Of a stretch of 64,000 bases of DNA, positions 36,358 through 44,937 are shown in pieces. The notes beneath the pieces were generated by a model that was given only the letters and a program-made list of their open reading frames with translations, made no database searches and was not told where the DNA came from. Each line of letters begins with the position of its first letter. The first letter of the stretch is position 1. The translations under genes were made by a program, and so were the position numbers. This DNA comes from Aliarcobacter sp. (GTDB taxonomy: Bacteria > Campylobacterota > Campylobacteria > Campylobacterales > Arcobacteraceae): NCBI GenBank assembly GCA_028689025.1, contig JAQTXA010000013.1, positions 1-64,000 on the forward strand, read 5' to 3'.

Positions 36358-37014
36358 TTATCCTTTCTTATATCGAATAATCTGCCCATTAAAAGGTTCA
36401 TCCAAATACTCATCCGTATCCAAAGGCTCACTTTGAGAATGCACATAACCTAATAAAACCATCATCTTTGAAAACTTAGCATGATTTCCTCTTCCTGGAT
36501 CTACTATTATTATCTCACAAGTTTCATTTGTATGTTCATTTAGAAATCTACTTAAATCTTCTAAGTGAAACTGTTCGTATAAAATATCACTTGCGATAAT
36601 TAAATCAAATTTCCCTAAAGTATCATCACTATTTGCCCAATTTGCACACTCAAATGGGATTACTTTTCCATAATTTATTCTTGTGTTTTCACTTAAAAAT
36701 TTTTTTACTTCTGGGTTAAAATCTGTTGTTGTTATATTTGCATTTCTGTGATTTAGAACTAAACTAGAAAGTGCTATTCCGCACCCTACTTCTAGGATTC
36801 TTTTATCTTTGATATTATAGTTATTCATTAAAGTTGCTAGGATTCTAGCTGAGGGCCAAATCACTCCAAATAAAGACCAATTTGCAGATGAAATTCCAGC
36901 AGTTGGATTTAAATCACATTTTTCATCATATTGTTGTTTATCTTTTAGTGTTTTGACATGTATGTCAATATTATCGAACTCTATTGTTTGATATATGTAT
37001 CGTAGTTTGGGCAT
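36358..37014 (-). CDS. Class I SAM-dependent methyltransferase, METTL21-like
   Basis: 218 residues. SAM motif I is RILEVGCGIALSSLVLN, motif II NITTTDFNPEV, and the post-I motif FDLIIASDILYEQFHL. The DILYE-type sequence is characteristic of the METTL21 / Methyltransf_16 protein-lysine methyltransferase group. SANWSLFGVIWPSARILA fits the WP-containing N-terminal region of that group. The substrate is unknown. It reads towards the structured element and is 63 bp from ywbE. The start is ATG. Confidence 0.82.
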   Translation of the reverse strand: MPKLRYIYQTIEFDNIDIHVKTLKDKQQYDEKCDLNPTAGISSANWSLFGVIWPSARILATLMNNYNIKDKRILEVGCGIALSSLVLNHRNANITTTDFNPEVKKFLSENTRINYGKVIPFECANWANSDDTLGKFDLIIASDILYEQFHLEDLSRFLNEHTNETCEIIIVDPGRGNHAKFSKMMVLLGYVHSQSEPLDTDEYLDEPFNGQIIRYKKG

Positions 37015-37077
37015 AAAAACCTTTCAAGGTTCAGTATACCCTTTTATTTACTAGTATTTGAACTATTGAAAATTTTA

Positions 37078-37269
37078 TTATAGAATCTCTTGAACACGAC
37101 CAACTTGTCCATCTTGAAGTCTTACTTTTATTCCATGTGGGTGAGTTGGTGAATTTGTTAAAATATCTTTTACAATACCTTGCGTTAATTTTCCACTTCT
37201 TTGATCTTCTTTTAAAACAATGTTTACTTTTAAACCTTGTTTTACATTAAATCTTTTTTTACCATCCAT
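37078..37269 (-). CDS. ywbE: YwbE family protein (DUF2196)
   Basis: 63 residues. The whole protein matches the short YwbE family: GLKVNIVLKEDQRSGKLTQG then VKDILTNSPTHPHGIKV and LQDGQVGRVQEIL. The function is not established. The start overlaps the stop of the upstream unknown gene by 1 bp (TAATG), so the two are coupled. Confidence 0.88.
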   Translation of the reverse strand: MDGKKRFNVKQGLKVNIVLKEDQRSGKLTQGIVKDILTNSPTHPHGIKVRLQDGQVGRVQEIL

Positions 37270-37766
37270 TAATTTTCTTCTGTTTTATAATTTATAACAT
37301 CTTTTGCAAAATCAACATGGTAAAAAAACATCATTTTGTAGAATAAATCAACTTTTGTTTTTTTCTCAACACTTGTATCTAAAATAGAAAATGAAAACAT
37401 TCTTGGTTCATCAACTTTTTTTGGAGTTACAGTGATTACAAGAGGTTTTAAAGTTCTCATCATATTCATAGTCTCTTTATAATCTTTTGGAGCTAAACCA
37501 TTTAACATATCACCATCTTTTTCTTCTTTTCTCATGGCAGTAAATAGAAGATCTGTACTCTCTTTAAATAGTTGTTTATTCCAATTTAATTTACCTTTTG
37601 AAAAGTGAAACACACAACTTTTGTTTAATAAAGCATGTGGTTTTTCAGCTTTTATATCTTCTATCATTTGAAGGAAAAAATTAACTCCACCTAAATTTGT
37701 TGCAAGTTCCATTGCTTGAGTGTACAATTTATTTTTTTGTTCTTCATCTAATTGATTAAAATTCAT
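37269..37766 (-). CDS. Hypothetical protein, no recognised domain
   Basis: 165 residues, soluble, mixed alpha/beta. The N-terminus is helical (EEQKNKLYTQAMELATNLGG), and the middle has a basic FHFSKGKLNWNKQLF. No signal peptide, membrane segment or catalytic motif was seen. It is coupled to ywbE by a 1-bp overlap and is 50 bp from the chemoreceptor, reading the same way. I do not recognise the family. The length and clean operon placement argue that it is real. Confidence 0.7.
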   Translation of the reverse strand: MNFNQLDEEQKNKLYTQAMELATNLGGVNFFLQMIEDIKAEKPHALLNKSCVFHFSKGKLNWNKQLFKESTDLLFTAMRKEEKDGDMLNGLAPKDYKETMNMMRTLKPLVITVTPKKVDEPRMFSFSILDTSVEKKTKVDLFYKMMFFYHVDFAKDVINYKTEEN

Positions 37767-37816
37767 AATTCTCCGATTAATTTACTTTTTTGCAAGTATA
37801 TCTAAATATTAGCTGA

Positions 37817-39691
37817 CTATTTACCTTCAAACTCTTTTTCATTTGTATGCTCTACAACTTTTTCTGCAATTTCACTTACTTCTCTTGCAACTTTATTAGC
37901 TTCTGAGGCTGATGCCGCATTTTGTTGAGTTACGTGATCTAGATTATTTACAGTATCGTTTATTTGTTCCATTGCACTAAACTGTTCTTTTGATGCAGTT
38001 GAAACTTCTTTTATTAACGATAAAGTATTATGAATATTATTGTTTAATTTTTCATAACCTTGAATCATTTCATTTGAAATGTTTTTACCTTCATTTGCTT
38101 TATTTGTTGCATTTATTACTAAATCTTTTATCTCTTTTGCTGCTTCTGCTGAACGAGAAGCAAGGTTTCTTACTTCTGCAGCAACAACTGCAAATCCTTT
38201 TCCAGCTTCACCGGCAGTTGCTGCTTCTACGGCTGCATTAAGAGAAAGAATATTAGTTTGAAAAGCTATTTGATCAATTATTGTAATTGAATCAGCAATT
38301 GCATTTGTTTGCGTATTTATCTCATCCATTGATAAAGCTGTTCTTGAAGCTAAATCTTGACCAATTGCCACTGAACTTGAAACTTCATTTGCAAAGCTTG
38401 TCATTTTTACTATATTTTGAGAACTATTTTGCATGTTTGCCGTAATCTCTTCAATTGCTGCTGCTGTCTCTTCTAAAGATGCTGCTTGTAAATTTGCAGA
38501 AGATGTCAATTTATCAACATTTGAAGATAAGTTTTCTGCATTTGAAGATAAAACTAATCCCATTTTTTTATTTTCAACTAACATTGAAGTAATTGCAACA
38601 CCTAGATTATTTATATCTGAACATAAAGCTTTTAAATCTCCATCTAAACCTGATATATCTATTTTTGTTCTATAGTCATATTTTGTATATAAAGTTAAAA
38701 TACTCATTGCTTTTTTGATATTTGATTCAGTGGCTTCAAGCATTTGATTTATTACATTTTTTAACTCATTTAAAGATGGATTTGTTGTAGTTCCCTCTAT
38801 TCGTGTATTTAATAAACCTTTTTTAGCCTCATTAGCACATTTAATTGCACTTTCAACAACTAATCTATCTTTTTGAATAGAATCATTTGTATTTAAGATA
38901 TTTCGATTCACCTCTTTTGCCATAAGTCCCAATTCATCATCTGAATCAATTTCAATTAATTTTGACTCATTTGTCTCTTGATTTAGAAATCTAAAAAATT
39001 CTAAAAGTCCATTTTGAAACTTTTGTAAAGGCTCTTTTATAGAGTTTGTAATAACAAAAACAACAAATGATAAAACAATTAATACAACAACTACAAGAGT
39101 ATACAAAGTATATAAAGTTGAATCAATTTTTCCTAAAGCATCTAAATAACTTGATTTATTTTCTTCATTTGCAGTCTTATTTATTGCATTTAATTTTTCA
39201 TTAATTTTTAAAAATACCTCATCTGTTACAGATAACATAGGTGTTGCCATTCCTAAATCAACACTTAACATATCAAGAGCATCTCTTACTGTTAAGTTGT
39301 ACTCTATTATCTCTTTATTTACCTCATCTATATTTTTTTTGTCATTTTGGTTTAAATATGGTGCTTTCAAGAAATTTTCCATATCTTTTGTAATACTAGT
39401 TTTTAGCTTTTCTAGAAGTGCTAATTGTTCATCAATCAATGCTTGTTCATATTTACCAGATGCGTAACTAAAAACTTTATATAAAATTGAATTAAACAGA
39501 TTTACATCACTTAGCAATTTACTACTTGTCTTATACAATTCAAATTTTACTTGTACTATTTCATTTAATGTACTTTTGTCAGATTTCAAAGCATTATTTG
39601 AAAATAGTGCCAAAATCAATAAGAATAACACAGCAATTGCAGGTGCTATTATAATTTTTTTTCCGATTTTCATATTTTTTATACCAAACAT
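37817..39691 (-). CDS. Methyl-accepting chemotaxis protein with four-helix-type sensor
   Basis: 624 residues. Membrane helix 1 is at about 13-31 ([19 protein letters not shown]) and helix 2 at about 193-216 ([17 protein letters not shown]). Between them are about 160 helical residues like a 4HB/TarH-type sensor, without Cache motifs. A HAMP-like stretch follows, then the MCP hairpin with the same tip as the other receptor ([20 protein letters not shown] and [19 protein letters not shown]). It ends in KEFEGK without a CheR-tether-like peptide. A stand-alone secreted Cache protein lies 99 bp upstream on the same strand, a possible ligand-binding partner. Confidence 0.92.
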   Translation of the reverse strand: MFGIKNMKIGKKIIIAPAIAVLFLLILALFSNNALKSDKSTLNEIVQVKFELYKTSSKLLSDVNLFNSILYKVFSYASGKYEQALIDEQLALLEKLKTSITKDMENFLKAPYLNQNDKKNIDEVNKEIIEYNLTVRDALDMLSVDLGMATPMLSVTDEVFLKINEKLNAINKTANEENKSSYLDALGKIDSTLYTLYTLVVVVLIVLSFVVFVITNSIKEPLQKFQNGLLEFFRFLNQETNESKLIEIDSDDELGLMAKEVNRNILNTNDSIQKDRLVVESAIKCANEAKKGLLNTRIEGTTTNPSLNELKNVINQMLEATESNIKKAMSILTLYTKYDYRTKIDISGLDGDLKALCSDINNLGVAITSMLVENKKMGLVLSSNAENLSSNVDKLTSSANLQAASLEETAAAIEEITANMQNSSQNIVKMTSFANEVSSSVAIGQDLASRTALSMDEINTQTNAIADSITIIDQIAFQTNILSLNAAVEAATAGEAGKGFAVVAAEVRNLASRSAEAAKEIKDLVINATNKANEGKNISNEMIQGYEKLNNNIHNTLSLIKEVSTASKEQFSAMEQINDTVNNLDHVTQQNAASASEANKVAREVSEIAEKVVEHTNEKEFEGK

Positions 39692-39710
39692 ATTTGAGTC
39701 CTGTAGATTA

Positions 39711-39754
39711 AATTTCCAAATAAAATAAATATCTATTTAGCTTATTTGGAAATT
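39711..39754 (-). terminator. 13-bp inverted repeat between the Cache gene and the chemoreceptor
   Basis: AATTTCCAAATAA (39711-39723) and TTATTTGGAAATT (39742-39754) pair perfectly around an 18-base loop, downstream of the Cache stop at 39791. On the minus strand the stem is followed by TAATC rather than a clean T run. It probably ends or trims the Cache transcript, but could also act in the leader of the receptor gene. Confidence 0.55.
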
Positions 39755-39779
39755 CAAAGCTTTGAAAATTCAAAGCTTT
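39751..39779. repeat. Two tandem copies of a 13-bp palindrome-containing repeat
   Basis: AATTCAAAGCTTT occurs at 39751-39763 and 39767-39779, each centred on the palindrome AAAGCTTT. The first overlaps the right arm of the larger inverted repeat. Two sites 16 bp apart could be bound by a dimeric regulator, but I see no proof of function. Confidence 0.5.
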
Positions 39780-39790
39780 AAATTAGAAGA

Positions 39791-40234
39791 TTATTTATAA
39801 ACTCCAGCACCGATTAATTGATTTTCACCAATACCGATAACATAAGAAGTTTTAGGAGTTTGTTCTCCTCTTGTTGGGTGATCCCAAACATAATCAACCC
39901 ATCCAGAACCATCAGCTTTTACTTTATCTATGAATTCTTTAAATAATTGATTTCCAGCTCTGTCTTTATATCTGTACATATTTTTACCTTTTAAAGGTTT
40001 TTTTGGATGTGCTGTGATTATTCCATCAAAGTCATTTGCCCAAATATATAAGTCATCTTTTACAAATTCACTCTCAGGTTTATTGAACTCTTCAACACAA
40101 GCAGCAACTCCAACTTTTTTACAAAATTCAACACCTTTATCAACTAATGCTTTAGCATCAGCTTGAGTACTCTCCGCATTTGCAAATGTAACACTTAATA
40201 ATAAAGCAGCTGTTAACTTAACTAATTTACTCAT
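39791..40234 (-). CDS. Secreted stand-alone single Cache-domain protein
   Basis: 147 residues. The signal peptide is clear (LVKLTAALLLSVTFANAES, cleavage after ANA). The mature part is one sCache_2-like domain: YIWANDFDGIITAHPKKPL, then KGKNMYRYKDRAGNQLFKEF, WVDYVWDHP and VIGIGENQLIGAGVY. It matches the Cache halves of the receptor at 25107, but here there is no membrane anchor or signalling part. By inference it is a periplasmic ligand-binding protein that may present a ligand to the receptor at 37817, or act alone. The start is ATG behind AAGGAGATGG. Confidence 0.88.
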   Translation of the reverse strand: MSKLVKLTAALLLSVTFANAESTQADAKALVDKGVEFCKKVGVAACVEEFNKPESEFVKDDLYIWANDFDGIITAHPKKPLKGKNMYRYKDRAGNQLFKEFIDKVKADGSGWVDYVWDHPTRGEQTPKTSYVIGIGENQLIGAGVYK

Positions 40235-40401
40235 AATCCATCTCCTTAGTTTGTTTTGAATCTTGATATTTACATAAAAAAAATTAAATTAATCTTAATA
40301 TTTCTGAATTATTAATCATAAACTTAAAATTTGTTTAAAATGCTATTTTAATGCTATTTTGGAGGGTTTTGGGAAGTTTTTTTAGGATTAAAGAAGTATT
40401 C

Positions 40402-40437
40402 TTTCCGATAATAAAAATTATTTTTTATTATCGGAAA
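40402..40437 (-). terminator. Terminator of the polysaccharide operon
   Basis: TTTCCGATAATAAAAA and TTTTTATTATCGGAAA form a long near-perfect stem with a short AT loop, 11 bp after the PglF-like stop at 40448. The run of T residues lies inside the stem. This is the only strong hairpin found at the left end of the 23-kb minus-strand sugar locus. The remaining about 165 bp up to the Cache gene holds a tandem ATGCTATTTTA repeat (about 40340-40360) and that gene's promoter region, nothing else. Confidence 0.8.
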
Positions 40438-40447
40438 ATTTATAGAA

Positions 40448-42199
40448 TTAATTTATCATATGATTAAATTCTGGTACAATTTCTTTTAGTTTTTCTAATT
40501 TATTATCTACTATTAATAATTCAGATATATCTTGATTTAGTTTTTCAATATCATATTTAGTTTTCCCAGCCACAGTTATAGATTCATAATCTGTTTTTTT
40601 ATCACTATCATTTATTAATAATTCTTCGTAAAGTTTTTCGCCACATCTTAATCCACAAAATTCTATATTTATATCACTTCTTCCACTCAAATCTATCATC
40701 TTTTGTGCTAAATCAACTATTTTAATAGGTTCACCCATATCAAGAATAAATATCTCTCCACCTTTTCCTATACTTGCTGCTTGCAATACAAGTTCACAAG
40801 CTTCAGGAATTAACATAAAATATCTAGTAATATCTGGATGAGTAACTGTAATATTCTTACCTTGCTCTATTTGAGCTTTAAATTTGGGGATTACACTTCC
40901 ACTACTTCCTAAAACATTTCCAAATCTAACAGCTACTATCTCTGTACTTTTTGCAACAACATTTTGAGCATATAATTCACAAATTCTTTTTGTAGTTCCC
41001 ATTACATTTGTTGGACGAACTGCTTTATCAGTAGAAATTAAAACAAATTTTTCAACACCATATTTTATAGACAAATCAATACAATTTTTTGTTCCTATAA
41101 TATTATTAGAAATACCTTCTAAGATATTTTCTTCTACCAAAGGTACATGTTTGTATGCAGCGGCATGAATTACTATTTGTGGGTTATATTTTTCAAAAGT
41201 ATTTTCTAAAAATCCAAAATTTCTAACTGTTTGCATAACTGATATTATATTAGTATCTTTAGAATTAGCTTTTAATTCTTCTGTAATTGTATAAAGATTA
41301 AATTCACTATGATCAAGCAAGATAAGCTGTCTAGCACCAAATTTAGCACATTGTCTACATATTTCACTTCCGATACTTCCACCAGCCCCTGTGATTAAAA
41401 CAACTTTATTATTTATAAATGTTGATATTCTTGCAGTATCTAAATCTTTAGGATGACGTGCAAGTAAATCTTCAACTGATATATCTTTTAATTGTTTTGT
41501 AAACTCTTCTTTTTTTAAAATATTTTGAATAGAAGGTAAAATCTTAATCGTTTTGAAATAATTTTGCATATTTTCATAAACTATTTTTATTTCTTCTTTT
41601 GAAGCAGATGGCATAGCAATTACCATTTTATCAAATTTCTGATCTTCAAAAATATTACAAAATTTTTCTTTTGAGTATATAGAGATACCATCTATACTTC
41701 TTTGATGAAGAATTTCATCATCATCAATAAAACAAACAACTTTATATTCAGTATTTAAAAATTCTCTTTGAAGTTGAAGGCCTGCTTTTCCAGCACCATA
41801 AATTACTAATTTTTTAGTTTTACTTTGAGTCCCAACTGTATGATAATACTTGTAAACATAAACTAAAATATTTACTATAAAAGTATAAAATATTAAATCA
41901 ATAAACATAAGATTAAAATGTATTTCATATGCATAATATAATATAGGCATATAAATCATAAAACTTACTAAGGCTAATAAAATTTTCATAAGTCCTGTTT
42001 TTGTTGAAGCTTTAGACCAAGAAAGTTTATAATCATCAAACAACAAAAATGAAGCTACAACCCTTGTAAAAACTATCAGACTTAAAACTATCAATGAAAA
42101 TTCTTTTTCTAGTAAAAAAGTTACCAAAAAAATAGAAAATGTTGATATAACAATTGTTGATAGAACTCCTAAAAATCTTTTATCCCGTAAATAATTCAT
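40448..42199 (-). CDS. Membrane UDP-GlcNAc 4,6-dehydratase, PglF/WbpM/CapD type
   Basis: 583 residues, near PglF length. There are four N-terminal membrane helices (about 8-125), then a degenerate Rossmann region (VIYGAGKAGLQLQREF, about 132). The catalytic SDR domain starts at TGAGGSIGSEICRQ (about 272). The catalytic motif is STDKAVRPTNVMGTTKR, with Met in place of the Tyr, as in WbpM/PglF. It makes UDP-4-keto-6-deoxy-GlcNAc at the inner membrane, the entry to QuiNAc, bacillosamine or FucNAc-type sugars. It is the last gene of the operon. Paired with a WbpL-like transferase, it recalls the Pseudomonas WbpL-WbpM pair. Confidence 0.9.
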   Translation of the reverse strand: MNYLRDKRFLGVLSTIVISTFSIFLVTFLLEKEFSLIVLSLIVFTRVVASFLLFDDYKLSWSKASTKTGLMKILLALVSFMIYMPILYYAYEIHFNLMFIDLIFYTFIVNILVYVYKYYHTVGTQSKTKKLVIYGAGKAGLQLQREFLNTEYKVVCFIDDDEILHQRSIDGISIYSKEKFCNIFEDQKFDKMVIAMPSASKEEIKIVYENMQNYFKTIKILPSIQNILKKEEFTKQLKDISVEDLLARHPKDLDTARISTFINNKVVLITGAGGSIGSEICRQCAKFGARQLILLDHSEFNLYTITEELKANSKDTNIISVMQTVRNFGFLENTFEKYNPQIVIHAAAYKHVPLVEENILEGISNNIIGTKNCIDLSIKYGVEKFVLISTDKAVRPTNVMGTTKRICELYAQNVVAKSTEIVAVRFGNVLGSSGSVIPKFKAQIEQGKNITVTHPDITRYFMLIPEACELVLQAASIGKGGEIFILDMGEPIKIVDLAQKMIDLSGRSDINIEFCGLRCGEKLYEELLINDSDKKTDYESITVAGKTKYDIEKLNQDISELLIVDNKLEKLKEIVPEFNHMIN

Positions 42200-42208
42200 A
42201 AATACCTT

Positions 42209-42781
42209 CTAATAATAATTTTTGCCATAAATAAATGGTGAATCTACTTCTTTAAACTTTTTTAAATTTATATCTGTATCAGAAAGAGTCTCTGATATTT
42301 TTGGAATTTTCCAATCAATATTTAACTCTTTATCATTATACTTAACTCCAATACTTTCTCCATTTGCAAAATATCTATCAATTTTTATCATAACTAATGC
42401 ATTCTGACTTAAAATTGAAAAACCATGTAAAAAACCTCTTGGAATAAAAAGTTGTTTATTATTCTCTCTAGATAATTCTATGGCTACACTTTTTCCAAAA
42501 GTTGGACTTCCAACTCTAAAATCAACAGCCACATCCAAAATCTTTCCTTCTAGTACAGAGACAAGTTTTGATTGGGTAAAATTTAATGTATTTGTATGTA
42601 AACCTCTTATCACGCCATAATTGTTATAAGAGATATTATCTTGGCAAAAATCAACCTCAAAACCTACAAAATCATTAAAAGATTCTTTTTTAAATGACTC
42701 ATATACAAAGCCACGACTATCTTTATGAATTGTTGGTTCACAAAGAATTAATTCTGGAATTTCAAGTTTGATATACTTCAC
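42209..42781 (-). CDS. RmlC-like sugar-nucleotide 3,5-epimerase
   Basis: 190 residues, a cupin fold with family motifs FVYESFKKESF, QDNISYNNYGVIRGLHTN and IPRGFLHGFSIL. The RGLH His and the preceding region match dTDP-4-keto-6-deoxyglucose 3,5-epimerase. No rmlA, rmlB or rmlD is present in the window, so dTDP-rhamnose need not be the product. It could act like AscE of CDP-ascarylose synthesis, since rfbFGH-type genes are present. The start is GTG at 42781, overlapping the upstream stop in TAGTG. Confidence 0.85.
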   Translation of the reverse strand: MKYIKLEIPELILCEPTIHKDSRGFVYESFKKESFNDFVGFEVDFCQDNISYNNYGVIRGLHTNTLNFTQSKLVSVLEGKILDVAVDFRVGSPTFGKSVAIELSRENNKQLFIPRGFLHGFSILSQNALVMIKIDRYFANGESIGVKYNDKELNIDWKIPKISETLSDTDINLKKFKEVDSPFIYGKNYY

Positions 42782-43743
42782 TATTCAAATTTCTTTCTAT
42801 TATCTACAAATTTCATACAGCTAATTAAAACTATAATAGCTAAAAGCACTGCTACAAAAATATTTATCACAAAATACACTATACTAAATAAAACTATATT
42901 TACACATATCAACCAATTTGTAACCTTAAAATGACTCCATCCCGATTGGGTAAGTCTTTGGTAAGCATGTTTTTTGTGAGCCTGTGATAATTTTTCTTTA
43001 TTAAGTTTTCTTCTTATTAAAGTTAGAGTTGCATCAAACCAATATAATCCAAATAATATAATCCAAATCCAAAAATTAGATGACTCTTGATTCGCATAAA
43101 AAATAGTAAAAATTGCGACATTGTATCCAAGAAGAGTACTTCCAACATCTCCCATAAATATTTTAGCATGATTGTAATTCCAAAATAAAAATCCTAAAAC
43201 TGCCATAGCTAAAACTAAAAAGTGATTTCCACCAAATAAAGCAAATCCAGCAAGTGATAAAAACAGAGCTTCACTTCCTGCATAACCATTTATTCCATCT
43301 AAAAAATTATAAAGATTTATAAACCAAATTATCATAAAAAAAGCAAAAATATTTGTAAAAACAGGATTTGAAATATCAAAAATTCCAAAAGTTAAAGTAT
43401 CAAATCCACCTAAACTATAAAGTCCACAAATAGTGACAGTAGCTTGAACAAAAAGTCTTAGTTTTGGACTTAATTCATATATATCATCAAAAAAACTAAC
43501 TATCGAAATAACTGCTCCAAATAGCAAAGCATAAAAAAGATTTGATTCTATCTGATTTGAAAAATAAAGATAAGATAAACCTATAAACCATGCAACTGCA
43601 ATAGCAATTCCTCCTCCATGAGGCGTTGGAGTTGAGTGGGAACTTCTTTCATTTACTGACGCAACAAGTGATTTTTTTATCATATAGTTTTTTATAAAAT
43701 ATGTTAAAAAGAATGATGTTATAAAAAGTGTTATATATATCAA
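42781..43743 (-). CDS. Undecaprenyl-phosphate sugar-1-phosphate transferase, WecA/WbpL type
   Basis: 320 residues, about 10 membrane helices. Family motifs are present: SHSTPTPHGGGIAIA, the Asp pair in SFFDDIYELSPKLRL, NLYNFLDGINGYAGSEA, IFMGDVGSTLLGYN and the His-rich loop QAHKKHAYQRL. It moves a HexNAc-1-phosphate from UDP to the lipid carrier, starting the repeat unit. The start is TTG at 43741-43743 with AAGGA 6 bases upstream. Together with the neighbouring dehydratase it predicts a QuiNAc- or FucNAc-type first sugar. That is inference. Confidence 0.92.
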   Translation of the reverse strand: MIYITLFITSFFLTYFIKNYMIKKSLVASVNERSSHSTPTPHGGGIAIAVAWFIGLSYLYFSNQIESNLFYALLFGAVISIVSFFDDIYELSPKLRLFVQATVTICGLYSLGGFDTLTFGIFDISNPVFTNIFAFFMIIWFINLYNFLDGINGYAGSEALFLSLAGFALFGGNHFLVLAMAVLGFLFWNYNHAKIFMGDVGSTLLGYNVAIFTIFYANQESSNFWIWIILFGLYWFDATLTLIRRKLNKEKLSQAHKKHAYQRLTQSGWSHFKVTNWLICVNIVLFSIVYFVINIFVAVLLAIIVLISCMKFVDNRKKFE

Positions 43744-43752
43744 ACATTTTCC

Positions 43753-44937
43753 TTATTTATATATTTCTTTATATTTGTTAAGAATAACTTCTTCAGAATA
43801 ATATTTTATTAAGGTCTCCCTTGATTTTTTTCCTAATTTACTAAAGTTATTTTTTTCTTCACAAATTTTATCTATTAAATCTGCTAACTGCTGAGAGTTA
43901 GAAGATTCACATATCCAACCAATACTATTTTCATTAATAACTTTTGCTATTTCTGTATTTTTATCTCCTACGTATAGTAACGGCTTTTCTGCTGCCATAT
44001 TATAATAAGATTTACTAGGAACACCTAGCCCATACATAGAGTCATTTAATGATACTATTGCAACATCACAAGCATTTAAAAAAATATTTTCTTCACTGCC
44101 TGGATATTTACCAGCATACAATACATTATCTCTATGATTATTTTCTATAAAATTCTCTATTTTTCTTTTTTCTCCACCATCTCCAATAAAAAGTAAAACA
44201 AACTCTTCATTTTTTACTAATGATGCTGCATTTAATAAATTTTCTATACCTTGAACCAAACCAAAATTTCCAACAAAAGAAAATACAATTCTATTTTCTA
44301 AATTAAATCTCTTAATAATAGAATTGTCTTCTTTTTTCATTGGAATTATTTTTTTATAATCACACCAATTTTCTATAAGAAAAATATCTTTTATATTATT
44401 TGTTTTTTTTTGAATAAACTCTTGCATATCTCTACCAATAACAATCATTTTATCAACATTATTATATGACCAATCATAAATCTTTTTTAATAATTTATAA
44501 AATAAACTTTGTTCTTTTAATAAATTTGTTGCAATTAAATTTTCTGGGAAAACATCATACACAAGTAATGTAACTTCGAATTTTTTTATTTTCTTAAAAA
44601 ATACTATAAAAGGTAATAAAAAGACTGGATTTGTAACTATAAAAACCTTATCATTCTTTTTTAAGAAAAATATTGATTTAAATATTAACTGAAAAGTTAA
44701 ATAGAGCAATTTAAAAACTCTTAAAATTATATTTTTACTGGTTATATTTAAATTCTTTAATCTATGAATTTTCCCATCTAAGAAATCTAATTCTTTTTTT
44801 TCTTCAAGAGTAGAAGTACAAATTACTTCAATATTATTTGAAATAGATAAAGCTTTTACAATTTTAGTAATTAAAATTGCATCATTTCTTTCTGCTGGAT
44901 AAAAATATTCAGTAACTACTACTATTCTAGTCTTCAA
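43753..44937 (-). CDS. GT4 glycosyltransferase (WbuB-like candidate)
   Basis: 394 residues from the revised start. It has a GT-B fold. The N-terminal half holds VVVTEYFYPAERNDAILI, and the C-terminal donor half FSFVGNFGLVQGIENLL with NACDVAIVSLNDSMYGLGVPSK (E-x7-E-like site absent in exact form). WbuB-type enzymes transfer L-FucNAc, which fits the next genes, but the substrate is not proved. The track starts at TTG 44949. The second TTG (44935-44937) overlaps the fnlC stop and has GGAAG 5 bases upstream, so I prefer it. Confidence 0.82.
   Translation of the reverse strand: MKTRIVVVTEYFYPAERNDAILITKIVKALSISNNIEVICTSTLEEKKELDFLDGKIHRLKNLNITSKNIILRVFKLLYLTFQLIFKSIFFLKKNDKVFIVTNPVFLLPFIVFFKKIKKFEVTLLVYDVFPENLIATNLLKEQSLFYKLLKKIYDWSYNNVDKMIVIGRDMQEFIQKKTNNIKDIFLIENWCDYKKIIPMKKEDNSIIKRFNLENRIVFSFVGNFGLVQGIENLLNAASLVKNEEFVLLFIGDGGEKRKIENFIENNHRDNVLYAGKYPGSEENIFLNACDVAIVSLNDSMYGLGVPSKSYYNMAAEKPLLYVGDKNTEIAKVINENSIGWICESSNSQQLADLIDKICEEKNNFSKLGKKSRETLIKYYSEEVILNKYKEIYK

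Noticed and set aside
36219-36446. Minus-strand 75-residue ORF
   Set aside because: Overlaps the end of the methyltransferase in another frame and runs into the repeat element. Composition is not protein-like.
37990-38261. Two plus-strand ORFs rich in Leu or Ala
   Set aside because: Antisense to the strongly conserved signalling tip of the chemoreceptor.
39751-39779. Possible start of a CRISPR array
   Set aside because: Only two copies with a 3-base spacer. No array or cas gene is present in the window.
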